DNA of 64,000 nt from DIGJ01 sp041821315 (lineage in GTDB: Bacteria > Bacillota > Clostridia > Lachnospirales > Lachnospiraceae): NCBI GenBank assembly GCA_041821315.1, contig JBGUEO010000001.1, positions 186,001-250,000 of the forward strand, given 5' to 3'. The position numbers were made by a program, and so were the translations under genes. Each line of letters opens with the position of its first letter. Within the stretch, counting starts at the first letter, position 1. A model generated the notes under the pieces. The model made no database searches. It was not told where the DNA came from and saw nothing but the letters and a program-made list of their open reading frames with translations. Below, piece after piece: positions 54,461 to 63,887 of the stretch.

Positions 54461-56557
54461 ATGAATTATCAAATGGTAGTAAAAGAAGAAAACGAAGCAG
54501 TCCTTGAACGATATGAACTTTCAATGGAACGTATTTTGCTGATTGCAACAGAGGAAACAAGAATAGAGTTACCATATCGAGATTATTTTTTACGAGTAGC
54601 AGGATTTTTTATGAAAATAAAGGCAGTTTGTGATCTTGCTCAAAATGATAAATTAACAGCTGCTACGTTAGAACAGTTAAGGGAATTAAATCAAAAGATG
54701 TATGCGGATATTATAGAAGAATCTTATAAAACAAGCTATGCAAATCCAACCTATGCAGTGAAGATGTTAGGTAAAGAAATGGGTCAGATCTTGAGCTTTT
54801 TATATACAGAAATAAGAGGAAGCATCGCGTATGCATATGAAAACCGATTGTTTGATATTACAATTGCAGCGGAATTATTTATTGAAATATATAATATCAT
54901 GGAAGAAAAGGAAGATGTGTATAAATCGGTCAAATCAGCTATTTATTATTATGTGAGTGATTATAGTGATGTTACCGTAACAAAACGGATCCGAGAGCTC
55001 TTAGATCCAGACCTTTCGTTTGCGGTCGATATTATCATGAACCAGGATTTAGAAGACCTTCGGTATCTCTATCTATTTGGCGAATATATATCGGACAATG
55101 AAATTAAAATTGCGGAGTATCTAAATTCTCTGACACAAGAGATGATTGACAGTATGGCAAGCACATATACCGAAGGATTCCGTTTGGGTTTTGAAAATTA
55201 TCGTATTGATTTATCAAAAAAATCGGTTGTTAATATTCACTATCCAGTTGGGTTTGAACGAATGGTAAAAGCGGCAATTAAACAGTTTGAAGTGATGGGG
55301 CTTAAAACCTCTATTTATCGTGCAGCGGTAAGTAGTATTCATAAAAAACAACATTTGAAAATAGGATTTCATAGTAAAAGTGCGAATAAACAGTATGATT
55401 ATGATCACCGGTTTGATCAGGCAATCTTTCTAGATAAAGCTTTGAATGAGCGTAAGCTTGCGGTGTCAAAAGTGAGTCTGGAATCAATGAAAGAGATGGC
55501 CGCACAATATGCAGGACCAGCAGTTATAGAAGTGTTTGGTGATGTACCGTTTTTACCAAAAAATAAAGAAGAGGCACTTATGTTTTCACAAAAGCAGCAG
55601 AAACTTTCGCTTGAGTATCAAAAGGATTATGGAATTTTATCCAATCAGTACATGAAAAATGATGAAATTAGTTTTACAATTATTTCTTATCCAATACCAG
55701 AAATCGGAAATCAATTTGAAGATATTTTTCATGAGACAGTAAGGGTAAATACGCTTGATATGGATTTGTATGAACGGATACAAAAAAATATAATTGATGT
55801 ACTTGATCAAGGGGACTATGTTACGGTAACAGGAAGAGGAGAAAATAGGACAAATTTGTCAATTCAGCTTTCTAATCTTTTGAATCCAGAAAAAGAAACG
55901 AATTTTGAAAATTGTTTAGCCGATGTAAATATACCAGTAGGAGAAGTGTTTACGTCACCAAAGCTTACTGGAACGAATGGCGTGCTTCATGTAACAAAGG
56001 TGTACTTGCGGGACTTGAATTTTATAGACTTAGAACTCATCTTTCAAGATGGAAAAATAAAACAATATACCTGTAAAAATTTTGAAAATGAAGAGGAAAA
56101 TCAAAAATTTGTAAAAGAAAATGTGATGTACCAACATGATTCTCTGCCAATGGGAGAGTTTGCAATTGGAACGAATACCACGGCGTATGCAATGGGAGAA
56201 AAATATGGAATATCACCGTTGCTTCCAATTTTGATTGCAGAAAAGACCGGTCCACATTTTGCGGTTGGAGATACTTGTTTCCGTATGAGTGAGGATATGA
56301 GAACTTATAATCCAGACGGAAAGGAAATGAAAGCAAAGGATAACGAATGTTCCATACTTAGAAAGACAAATATAGATGAGGCATATTTTGGCTGCCATAC
56401 GGATATTACGATTCCATATCATGAATTAGGTGATATTATTGTTCATAAACCAAATGGTGATACAATTGTGATTATAAAGCAAGGTCGTTTTGTACTTGAG
56501 GGAACGGAAGAACTCAACATTGCGTTGGATGAATTAAATGAGCTGAATCAATCCTAA
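54461..56557 (+). CDS. M29-family aminopeptidase with long N-terminal extension
   Basis: This 698-aa protein ends in an M29 (AmpS/PepS, thermophilic metalloprotease-like) aminopeptidase domain of about 400 residues. Candidate metal ligands are the Glu in VGEVFTSP (about 495), the Glu in MGEFAIGTN (about 565), the His in TGPHFAVG (about 598), and His-Asp in GCHTDI (about 646-648). The first 250-300 residues are mostly helical and not part of the standard enzyme of about 370-410 residues. The ribosome site before ATG 54461 is weak. Intracellular peptide trimming is the likely role. Confidence 0.85.
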   Translation: MNYQMVVKEENEAVLERYELSMERILLIATEETRIELPYRDYFLRVAGFFMKIKAVCDLAQNDKLTAATLEQLRELNQKMYADIIEESYKTSYANPTYAVKMLGKEMGQILSFLYTEIRGSIAYAYENRLFDITIAAELFIEIYNIMEEKEDVYKSVKSAIYYYVSDYSDVTVTKRIRELLDPDLSFAVDIIMNQDLEDLRYLYLFGEYISDNEIKIAEYLNSLTQEMIDSMASTYTEGFRLGFENYRIDLSKKSVVNIHYPVGFERMVKAAIKQFEVMGLKTSIYRAAVSSIHKKQHLKIGFHSKSANKQYDYDHRFDQAIFLDKALNERKLAVSKVSLESMKEMAAQYAGPAVIEVFGDVPFLPKNKEEALMFSQKQQKLSLEYQKDYGILSNQYMKNDEISFTIISYPIPEIGNQFEDIFHETVRVNTLDMDLYERIQKNIIDVLDQGDYVTVTGRGENRTNLSIQLSNLLNPEKETNFENCLADVNIPVGEVFTSPKLTGTNGVLHVTKVYLRDLNFIDLELIFQDGKIKQYTCKNFENEEENQKFVKENVMYQHDSLPMGEFAIGTNTTAYAMGEKYGISPLLPILIAEKTGPHFAVGDTCFRMSEDMRTYNPDGKEMKAKDNECSILRKTNIDEAYFGCHTDITIPYHELGDIIVHKPNGDTIVIIKQGRFVLEGTEELNIALDELNELNQS

Positions 56558-56632
56558 TATGCTTTACAAGAGGAATGGAATAAGGTATATTGATACTTGT
56601 ATGTCTAACACAAAGAACGAAGGAGAATAGTT

Positions 56633-57145
56633 ATGGCAAGAGTAGGAATTTTAATGGGAAGTGATTCAGATCTTCCAGTTATGAGTAAGGCATGTGAAGT
56701 TTTGGATCGTTTTGGTATTGAGTATGAAATAAAGATTATTTCAGCACATCGTATGCCGGATATTTTTGTTGAATATGCAACCAAAGCAGAGGAGCGTGGA
56801 GTAGAAGTTATTATTGCTGGTGCAGGTGGAGCAGCGCATCTACCAGGAATGTGTGCAGCACTATATCGTCTTCCAGTCATTGGAATCCCAATTCATACAA
56901 AAGCATTGGGTGGTGTAGATTCTCTTTATTCGATTGTGCAGATGCCACAGGGGATTCCGGTAGCTACTGTAGCAATTGATGGATCAGCCAATGCAGCACT
57001 TCTTGCAGTCAAAATGTTGGCAATTGCAAACAAGCCTCTTCGTGAAAAGCTGACTGCATACAGCAAAGAAATGAAAAAAGGTGTTGTTGCAAAAGATGAT
57101 AAGCTCATGAAAATGGGATTTGTTGGTTATTTAAAACAAATGTAA
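56633..57145 (+). CDS. purE: N5-carboxyaminoimidazole ribonucleotide mutase
   Basis: This purine-pathway enzyme (170 aa) converts N5-CAIR to CAIR. Class I PurE motifs are visible: GILMGSDSDLPVMSKA (about 5-20), ISAHRMPD (about 42-49, catalytic His), IAGAGGAAHLPGM (about 65-77), and GIPIHTKALGGVDSLYSIVQMPQGIPVATV. GAAGGAGA precedes ATG 56633. No other pur genes and no purine riboswitch are visible nearby, so it stands alone. Confidence 0.97.
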   Translation: MARVGILMGSDSDLPVMSKACEVLDRFGIEYEIKIISAHRMPDIFVEYATKAEERGVEVIIAGAGGAAHLPGMCAALYRLPVIGIPIHTKALGGVDSLYSIVQMPQGIPVATVAIDGSANAALLAVKMLAIANKPLREKLTAYSKEMKKGVVAKDDKLMKMGFVGYLKQM

Positions 57146-57156
57146 AGTATATGTAA

Positions 57157-57186
57157 AAAGGTCGGGATAATTATCCGGCCTTTTTA
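57157..57186 (+). terminator. Terminator after purE
   Basis: AAGGTCGGGAT pairs with ATCCGGCCTT (about 57158-57180, with a G-T pair) and runs into TTTTTAA. Confidence 0.8.
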
Positions 57187-57338
57187 ATTGTGCCGAAAAA
57201 ATGAGAGTTCAGCTTTTATAATATCAGCTTGTATGAGAAAATAGCCTATAAATAAGATGACAATTCGTTGCATTTTATTAAAAATGTCGAAAAACTAAAT
57301 GAAAAATACTTTAAAAATAGAATAAAATGAGAGGCAGC

Positions 57339-57367
57339 TTGTATTTTGTACAGAATTGAGCTATAAT
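57339..57367 (+). promoter_or_regulatory. Promoter of the glutathione peroxidase gene
   Basis: TTGTAT (57339-57344) and a perfect TATAAT (57362-57367) are separated by 17 bp. The gap 57187-57467 otherwise contains only AT-rich leader sequence. Confidence 0.65.
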
Positions 57368-57467
57368 AAAGATTCAAACGAACACAATGGATGCTGCAAA
57401 TAAGTGGCATATTTCAAAAAAAACAAGTGAAAAACTATTTTATAAAAAATAAAGGAGGTCGTTGAAT

Positions 57468-58013
57468 ATGACAGTTTATGATTTTAAAATGAAAAACATA
57501 AAAGGGGAGGAGGTTGCTCTTTCTGATTATTCAGAGAAAATGCTATTAATTATAAATACGGCCAGTAAATGCGGGTTTACTCCTCAATATGATGGGCTTG
57601 AAACACTATATCAGAAATATAAAGATAGAGGTCTTGTTATTCTTGGATTTCCATCCAACCAGTTCCTTGCGCAGGAGCCAGGATCCGATGACGATATTGA
57701 TTCTTTCTGTCGTTTAAATTATGGTGTAACCTTTCCACTGTTTTCAAAAGTAGATGTTTGGGGCGAAACAGCCGACCCATTGTTTAAATTTCTTTCGGAA
57801 GCTGCTCCCTTCAAGGGGTTTGAGTTAAACAAAGATATGGGAAGAAAAATTGAGGGTGTTATAAAAGAGCATTATCCAGAAAATTTAGATGGTAATGGGA
57901 TTAAATGGAATTTTACAAAATTTTTAATCGGACGTGATGGAACAGTTTTGAATCGATTTGAACCAACCGTTACACCGGAAGAACTTGATGCGATTATAAA
58001 AGAAGCACTTTAA
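57468..58013 (+). CDS. Glutathione peroxidase-family thiol peroxidase
   Basis: This 181-aa cytoplasmic peroxidase has the GPx thioredoxin fold. The peroxidatic site NTASKCGFTPQYDGL (about 30-44) uses Cys rather than selenocysteine, and the partners Gln/Trp are in FPSNQF (about 64-69) and IKWNFTKFLI (about 146-155). Anaerobes usually reduce it with thioredoxin. I start at ATG 57468, 9 bp after AAAGGAGG, rather than at TTG 57462. It likely protects against peroxides during air exposure. Monocistronic. Confidence 0.94.
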   Translation: MTVYDFKMKNIKGEEVALSDYSEKMLLIINTASKCGFTPQYDGLETLYQKYKDRGLVILGFPSNQFLAQEPGSDDDIDSFCRLNYGVTFPLFSKVDVWGETADPLFKFLSEAAPFKGFELNKDMGRKIEGVIKEHYPENLDGNGIKWNFTKFLIGRDGTVLNRFEPTVTPEELDAIIKEAL

Positions 58014-58026
58014 TCATAGGATTAAA

Positions 58027-58066
58027 ATGGGCAGACACAAAATCTTTTCGTGTCTGCCCATTTTTA
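58027..58066 (+). terminator. Terminator after the glutathione peroxidase gene
   Basis: The perfect 12-bp arms ATGGGCAGACAC (58027-58038) and GTGTCTGCCCAT (58050-58061) are followed by TTTTA. Confidence 0.88.
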
Positions 58067-58099
58067 TAAAAACGTAGATTGACGTTTCCTTAAATCTTA

Positions 58100-58171
58100 A
58101 GCGCGAGACGGGACTCGAACCCGCGGCCCCGACCTTGGCAAGGTCGTGCTCCACCACTGAGCCACTCGCGC
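58100..58171 (-). tRNA. tRNA-Gly (GCC)
   Basis: On the minus strand the sequence folds as a tRNA. The acceptor arms GCGCGAG and CTCGCGC pair fully; the anticodon arm is CGACC-TTGCCAA-GGTCG with anticodon GCC; the T loop is GGTTCGAGTCC. The discriminator base is U, and CCA is not encoded. It lies alone, convergent with the peroxidase terminator. Confidence 0.95.
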
Positions 58172-58365
58172 AAATCTATAAGTTCGTTACCGAACAAAAA
58201 ATATAATACAATATATGTGAATGTTTGTCAATAAAAAATCTGAATTTATCTGTTTGAATCTAAATTTTTTTAGTTTGGATTCAACTTTTTTAGTTCGATA
58301 AGTAGAAAAAATTAAAAAATAACACAACTTTCATAATTATTCATAGAATTTTACTTGTTTTTTTA

Positions 58366-58394
58366 TTGACGAATACCTCAGCTTAAAATAGAAT
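58366..58394 (+). promoter_or_regulatory. Promoter of the zinc-ribbon/DUF5685/J-domain operon
   Basis: TTGACG (58366-58371) and TAGAAT (58389-58394) are separated by 17 bp. Upstream, 58172-58365 is AT-rich spacer without a gene. Confidence 0.6.
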
Positions 58395-58455
58395 GGTAGT
58401 GGGACCTTAATCTATACATAATTTATGTATTTTTCAATTAAAAAGGATGATAAAA

Positions 58456-58830
58456 ATGAAAGACAAACTTACAAAGTTTATGAGGGGTCGATATGGAGTC
58501 GATGCATTAACAAAATTTATGCTATACGTTGCAGTCGGATTTATGATAATAGGACTCGTGTTTCGCAATTCTGTATTTAATAGCTTGGCGATGCTTCTTT
58601 TATTATTGGGATACGTCCGGATGTTTTCAAAAAATATCCAGAAACGATATAATGAGAACATAAAATATTGGAATATCAGAAATCGATTTTTGAATTTTTT
58701 TAAAATTCGTAAAACACATCATATTTATAAATGTCCGAGTTGTAAGCAAAAAATTCGTATTCCTAAGGGAAAAGGGAAAATAGAAATAACTTGTCCTAAA
58801 TGTAGAACACATTTCAATAAAAGGAGTTAA
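58456..58830 (+). CDS. Small membrane protein with C-terminal zinc ribbon
   Basis: This 124-aa protein has two hydrophobic segments (about 20-40 and 42-58) followed by a basic cytoplasmic part. At its end a zinc ribbon (YKCPSCKQKIRIPKGKGKIE then TCPKC) shows two CxxC pairs. I start at ATG 58456, about 9 bp after AAAGGAT; ATG 58447 is too close. It is followed after 2 bp by the DUF5685 gene. I know no function; a metal-dependent or nucleic-acid-linked membrane role is possible. Confidence 0.8.
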   Translation: MKDKLTKFMRGRYGVDALTKFMLYVAVGFMIIGLVFRNSVFNSLAMLLLLLGYVRMFSKNIQKRYNENIKYWNIRNRFLNFFKIRKTHHIYKCPSCKQKIRIPKGKGKIEITCPKCRTHFNKRS

Positions 58831-58832
58831 CT

Positions 58833-59666
58833 ATGTTTGGATATGTTATGGTGAATAAACCAGAGCTTAAAATAAAAGATTTTGAAACGTATCAATCATT
58901 TTATTGCGGATTATGTAAGACATTGAAAACTTCATACGGGAGAAGGGGGCAGGTTACGCTTACCTATGATATGACGTTTTTGATTCTATTTCTAACCGCA
59001 TTATATGAGCCGGAAACAAAAATAAAGAAGGTTTCTTGTCTGCTGCACCCCTTGAATAAGCATACTATTCGTGTGAATGAAATATCAGAGTATGCAGCTG
59101 ACATGAATATTCTCGTGACATATTATAAGTTATTGGATGATTGGAAGGATGATAAGAGTTTAAAAAGTTTACTTGCTTCATTTTTATATCGTAAAAAGAG
59201 CAATGCCATAGGTGAAACATATAAAAGGCAGAGTACTGCAATAAAATCAGCATTGCAAGAACTTTTTGAGTGTGAAAAGAGGAAAGAGACGAATATAGAT
59301 GTCGTCTGTCGTTGCTTTGGAAAATTAACAGAAGAATTATTTATATATAAAGAAGATGAATGGGAAGAAACGTTGCGAAAAATTGGATTTTTTTTAGGAA
59401 AATTCATTTATTTATTAGACGCATATGATGATTTGGCAGAAGATAGAAAGAAGAATCATTATAATCCTTTTTTATTGCAAGGAGAAATTAATGAACAAGA
59501 GTATAGCAAACATATATTAACATTAATGATGGCAGAATGTGCGAAAGAATTTGAAAAACTTCCAATTATTGAAGAGGCAGATATTTTACGAAATATCATA
59601 TACTCAGGTGTTTGGATGAAATATGAGCAGCTGAACCATAGAAAGGATACAAATGATGATATTTGA
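58833..59666 (+). CDS. DUF5685-family protein
   Basis: This 277-aa soluble protein matches my recollection of the DUF5685 family common in Lachnospiraceae. The N-terminus has a conserved YCGLCKTL motif (about 29-36) and TYDMTFLILFLTALYEP (about 47-63). The middle contains DDWKDD (about 105-110) and a later DAYDDLAEDRKKNHYNP (about 195-211). These Asp-rich helices are reminiscent of all-helical enzymes with a metal site, such as prenyltransferase-like proteins, but this is by eye. It overlaps the J-domain gene by 14 bp. Function unknown. Confidence 0.78.
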   Translation: MFGYVMVNKPELKIKDFETYQSFYCGLCKTLKTSYGRRGQVTLTYDMTFLILFLTALYEPETKIKKVSCLLHPLNKHTIRVNEISEYAADMNILVTYYKLLDDWKDDKSLKSLLASFLYRKKSNAIGETYKRQSTAIKSALQELFECEKRKETNIDVVCRCFGKLTEELFIYKEDEWEETLRKIGFFLGKFIYLLDAYDDLAEDRKKNHYNPFLLQGEINEQEYSKHILTLMMAECAKEFEKLPIIEEADILRNIIYSGVWMKYEQLNHRKDTNDDI

Positions 59667-60282
59667 CCCATATGTTGTTTTGGGAGTATCACAAAGTGCA
59701 AGTGACGATGAAGTAAAAAAAGCGTATCGCAGCTTAAGTAGGAGATACCATCCGGATGCGAATATAAATAATCCGAATAAAGAGGCAGCGGAGGAAAAAT
59801 TTAAAGAAATACAGGTTGCATATGAACAAATTATGAAAGAGAGATTAGGAGAGACAAATGCTTATCAATATAGAGATAGCGGAAGTTTTTCCGGTTTTGG
59901 AAAAAGAGAGGAAAGCAGTGAACCAATTGAATTTCAAGCAGCGTTTAATTATATTCGATCAAGACATTATAAAGAAGCATTGCATGTTCTCTCGGAAGTT
60001 TCCAATCATAATGCAAGATGGCATTATTATAGTGCTATGGCAAATTCTGGAGATGGGAATAACATTGAGGCATTGAATGATGCAAAAATTGCATTAGAAA
60101 TGGAGCCAGACAATCAGCAATATCAGATTTTGTATAATCAGCTTGTGTCTGGTGGTACATGGTACCAAAATGCAGGAAGTATGTATGATACACAGGGGGG
60201 ATTTGGTGGCGATATTTGTTGCAAATTATGGATTGCAAATATAATTTGCAGTTGCTTATGTGGCTATCCAAGAGTATGTTAG
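59653..60282 (+). CDS. J-domain (DnaJ-like) protein with Cys-rich tail
   Basis: This 209-aa protein begins with a J domain (about 4-70): DPYVVLGVSQSASDDEVKKA, then RRYHPDAN with the essential HPD that stimulates Hsp70 ATPase. A Gly/Ser linker and a helical segment (about 95-160, TPR-like ALHVLSEVSNHN...) follow. The last about 22 residues hold seven Cys (CC...C...CLCGYPRVC), suggesting metal binding. It overlaps the DUF5685 gene, so translational coupling is likely. It may recruit DnaK to the DUF5685 partner; no zinc-finger DnaJ domain is present. Confidence 0.88.
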   Translation: MMIFDPYVVLGVSQSASDDEVKKAYRSLSRRYHPDANINNPNKEAAEEKFKEIQVAYEQIMKERLGETNAYQYRDSGSFSGFGKREESSEPIEFQAAFNYIRSRHYKEALHVLSEVSNHNARWHYYSAMANSGDGNNIEALNDAKIALEMEPDNQQYQILYNQLVSGGTWYQNAGSMYDTQGGFGGDICCKLWIANIICSCLCGYPRVC

Positions 60283-60311
60283 GGTAATTGGGATAATTGG
60301 GAGAAAATTTG

Positions 60312-61946
60312 ATGTATGGAATATCTAGGAAAATTTATTTAGTTTTATTTGTGCTGACTTTTATTTCTTTGGCAGTGCTGTTTTTTAAAAGTGATGGAAC
60401 TTTGTTTGATGCCTCGAGTCAACCAATTGTTTCATATGAAGATGGATGGGTTTATAATGAGAACGTATCTTTGGTTTACAATTATTTACCAAAAGATATT
60501 AAAACAGGAAGTGGTATTTCGTTTTTTACAAAGAATCAGTTTTTGGATGTATATATAAATGAGAAACTGATTTATTCTTTTTTGCCCGATACAAATGGAA
60601 AATGGAAAATGGCGGGAAGTCAATGGCATTTCATTGATTTGTCAAGTGAGTATGGAGGAGAAAAAATAACATTACACTTTTATGGAAATGACAAAAAGAG
60701 CCTGAATTTACCAAATATTTTAATTGGTAATAAGGAAGAGTTGTTTCGACGGGTTATTGTAGAAGAATTTCTTCCATTTGTATTAAGCTGTGTGTTGGTA
60801 AGCTTTGGAATTATTTTTTGTGCCGGTTGGATGGTTTATCGAAAAAAAATCGGAGTTACGATTAATATTTTGTATATTGGATTGTTCACGATAGCAGCTG
60901 GAATATGTTCAGGTATATTAACGCAAGTTCCACAGTTGTTTATTGGGCATACCTATGATTTGGCAACGATTCTAAATTTCATAATTCTTTTGGTGCAATA
61001 TCCGATTATGCGCTGTGTAGTTTCAGCCTATGTTAGCTCGGCAAGCCATAATAAGAAAAGAATTGATGTTATCGTAACCTCATTTTTAGTGGTTACGTTT
61101 TTGGTGGTAGGAAGCTTTATTTTTTATGGCATTGATAGTAATATTCTTGGTCAAATTGCACAGGCAATTTCGTTGCTTAGTGGTTTAATTATTTTTATTA
61201 TAATGCTTTTGGCTTATAGAAGAGTAAATGGAAAAAGAAAATCTTTTATTTTAATTCATTTAATTTGTTTACCAGTAATGGGGATTTTTTTAACAATTGA
61301 TTTTGTTTCGTATTATTATCTAGGTGCTACGGATGGTGCAAGGTGTAGTCGTGTAGGAGCAAGTATATATATGGGTATAATTGCAGTTGAAACGTTAAAG
61401 CAATTTATGAGAGTACTTAGTATGGGACAAGATAGTGAAAAGATGAAGAACATTGCATATTGTGATGCACTCACTTGTATGGGAAATCGAACTGCTTTTA
61501 TGAAAAGCATTCATGAAATAAGTCGCGATGATTTTGAAAATTATGGAATTGCTATGTTTGATTTAAATAATCTGAAAGTGTTTAATGATGTACATGGACA
61601 TAGTGCAGGGGATTATTACTTGATTATTAGCAGCGAAATCATACAAGATATTTTTGGAGAGAAGGGGAAGATATGTCGAATCGGCGGAGATGAGTTCTGT
61701 GCAGTGTTAAAAGATTATTCATTGGAAGAGTTTTCGAAGGGAGCATTTGAGATGCAAGACAGATTGTCTCAGCTCAAAGGTCCATATACAAAAGAAGAGA
61801 TGTCAATTGCATATGGCTATCAAATATTTGATAAGAAACTTGATAATGATTTATCATCAACAATGGAACGAGCGGATAGTTCGATGTACCGAATAAAAGA
61901 GAAGCTAAAAAAAGACTTAAAACGATATCCTGTTATAGTTGAGTGA
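60312..61946 (+). CDS. Membrane-bound GGDEF diguanylate cyclase
   Basis: This protein (544 aa) has an N-terminal membrane helix (about 7-25), an extracytoplasmic beta-rich sensor (about 35-145, 7TMR-DISM-like), and about seven membrane helices (about 155-375). A cytoplasmic GGDEF domain (about 385-535) ends it. The catalytic motif GGDEF is intact in CRIGGDEFCAV, and DALTCMGNRTAF and AMFDLNNLKVFND match the family, so it should make c-di-GMP. ATG 60312 follows TTGGGAGA at 8 bp spacing. Its sensor ligand is unknown. Confidence 0.9.
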   Translation: MYGISRKIYLVLFVLTFISLAVLFFKSDGTLFDASSQPIVSYEDGWVYNENVSLVYNYLPKDIKTGSGISFFTKNQFLDVYINEKLIYSFLPDTNGKWKMAGSQWHFIDLSSEYGGEKITLHFYGNDKKSLNLPNILIGNKEELFRRVIVEEFLPFVLSCVLVSFGIIFCAGWMVYRKKIGVTINILYIGLFTIAAGICSGILTQVPQLFIGHTYDLATILNFIILLVQYPIMRCVVSAYVSSASHNKKRIDVIVTSFLVVTFLVVGSFIFYGIDSNILGQIAQAISLLSGLIIFIIMLLAYRRVNGKRKSFILIHLICLPVMGIFLTIDFVSYYYLGATDGARCSRVGASIYMGIIAVETLKQFMRVLSMGQDSEKMKNIAYCDALTCMGNRTAFMKSIHEISRDDFENYGIAMFDLNNLKVFNDVHGHSAGDYYLIISSEIIQDIFGEKGKICRIGGDEFCAVLKDYSLEEFSKGAFEMQDRLSQLKGPYTKEEMSIAYGYQIFDKKLDNDLSSTMERADSSMYRIKEKLKKDLKRYPVIVE

Positions 61947-62032
61947 GGATTTTATTGCGTTTTTACGAGCGGTTGTTTATAATAAATTAAAGTGGAAATA
62001 AAAGTAAAATCAGAAGAGAGGGAGTAAAGTAC

Positions 62033-63874
62033 TTGAAAACCTCATTTAAGCAACAATTAAACGAACTAGTGACTCGAATTGATTTTCCGATGATTATATA
62101 TTTATATGAAACTGGACATATTATTGCACTTAATACAAAAGCCAAATATTTAGTTGGTCAAAACTTAAATAATATGAATAAAATTTGGGAAGAAAATTCA
62201 AAATTAAAAGTTTCGCAGGATATGCTTAATAATAAAAGCTTTATTATGCATCAACGATATATTTCCAATAAAACAGATCGCATTGCAGTTGATATAGAAA
62301 TTAGTTCAATCAATTTAGGACAAGAGCATTTGATGATTGTTTTATTTGAACAATCCTATAAAAGGGTATTTCGTAAACGTCACCGAAAGCAACTTTTGAG
62401 AATACTTTGGCGAGACAAGAAAGGCATGTTAATTGGTTGTAATACATTTTTAGAGAAAGATAAGGAACGTGATGTTATTGAAAAGTGTATGAAAGAAGAT
62501 TCCGAAGCTAATTTTGACCAAAAGAGAATTTTCAACCAATATAAGCAGCTCTTAATGACTCAGGAGAGCCAATTTGACATTATTCAAGAAGTAGAACTTG
62601 AAGATGGGAACAAAAGCTTTGCCAGATTGAATCGAATAGCACTATTCAATAAAAATGGAACAATGATTGGATCGTTAACAATTTATGCATTAATGTTAGA
62701 AAATGATCCAATGCAATTATTTCAGGATGATATTTTGCGTGAAAATAATATTTTGAAAGAAGCTATTTCACGGAGTAATTTAATTGCAGTTTCATGGGAG
62801 AAGGGTGCTAAGGGAGTTGTTGATTTTATTTCTCCTAATATAATAAGATGGGGATATTCTTGTAAGGATTTTTATGAAGAAGGGTTGAATTTTCAAGATA
62901 TAATTGTAAAGGAAGATTATCCTTTGTTTCAATATAAAAATATGGGTTTGGAGAGTACAGGTAAATCCGAATTAACCGTAATATATCGCATTCGTAAAAA
63001 AAATGGTGAAGTGATTTGGGTAAAAGATGAAACAACAGAATCTACGATTAAAGATGGTATAAATTTTAAACAGGGAATTTTAATGGAAACGGAATCTTTA
63101 TTTTTAAATAATAAAGAGAGAGCAATATGCGATTTAAGACAAAGAGAATTGAAAAATAAAAAAATTGATAGCAAACTGTCGCTTAATTATCAGCCAATTA
63201 TATCAAGTGATGGGAAAAAATGTATTGGAGCAGAGGCTTTTTTGCGATGGAAAAATGGGAAAGACGAAGAAATTAGCCCGTTGGATATTTTATCTTTATC
63301 TGAGTATATGGGGGTGATTAATGAAGTAAGTGATTTTGTGTTTCAGGAAGCATTTTTGATGTGTAGAGAACAAAACGATCGATTAAAAGAAACTTTTTTC
63401 GTTCATATCAATCTTTCAATCATTGAACTTGCTAATCCAGAGATTGTTGATCGTATTTGCAAATTAGCAGAAAAAACAAAAGTGAATCCAGCTTGTGTAG
63501 TGTTTGAAATTAAAGAAAGTGTAGTTTTTGAAGAATTTGAAATTATGAAAGCAGTTTTATTACAGCTTAAAGAAGTTGGTTTTTTTGTCTTATTGGATAA
63601 TTTTGGAACTGGCATTTCTTCGTTTCATACAGTAATGGAATTGCCGCTAGACTATATTAAAATGAATGAAAGCTTTATTCAAAACTATGGAACTGATAAG
63701 TTTAAGCCGTCGCTTCTTGTAGCAATCATTGAATTAGCGCATCGTTTAAATATTAAGGTTATCGTATCTGGAATTGAAACGAAAAATCAGATGGAATTTC
63801 TATTCTTATCAGATATTGATGCATATCAAGGATATTATTTTGGATATCCAGTACCTAAAAATAAGTTTTCGTGA
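62033..63874 (+). CDS. PAS-type protein with degenerate EAL domain
   Basis: This 613-aa protein has PAS-like sensor regions (about 10-110, 115-225 and 245-360) and a C-terminal EAL-like domain (about 375-610). Catalytic residues are altered: AEAFLRW for the EAL motif, LDNFGTG for DDFGTG, and VSGIET for AEGVET. It is therefore probably a c-di-GMP receptor or regulator without phosphodiesterase activity. The NLSIIE and FEIKESV blocks remain. It starts with TTG 62033 about 9 bp after GAGAGGGAG. The next gene begins 13 bp downstream. Confidence 0.85.
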   Translation: MKTSFKQQLNELVTRIDFPMIIYLYETGHIIALNTKAKYLVGQNLNNMNKIWEENSKLKVSQDMLNNKSFIMHQRYISNKTDRIAVDIEISSINLGQEHLMIVLFEQSYKRVFRKRHRKQLLRILWRDKKGMLIGCNTFLEKDKERDVIEKCMKEDSEANFDQKRIFNQYKQLLMTQESQFDIIQEVELEDGNKSFARLNRIALFNKNGTMIGSLTIYALMLENDPMQLFQDDILRENNILKEAISRSNLIAVSWEKGAKGVVDFISPNIIRWGYSCKDFYEEGLNFQDIIVKEDYPLFQYKNMGLESTGKSELTVIYRIRKKNGEVIWVKDETTESTIKDGINFKQGILMETESLFLNNKERAICDLRQRELKNKKIDSKLSLNYQPIISSDGKKCIGAEAFLRWKNGKDEEISPLDILSLSEYMGVINEVSDFVFQEAFLMCREQNDRLKETFFVHINLSIIELANPEIVDRICKLAEKTKVNPACVVFEIKESVVFEEFEIMKAVLLQLKEVGFFVLLDNFGTGISSFHTVMELPLDYIKMNESFIQNYGTDKFKPSLLVAIIELAHRLNIKVIVSGIETKNQMEFLFLSDIDAYQGYYFGYPVPKNKFS

Positions 63875-63887
63875 AGGGAGAACAAAA

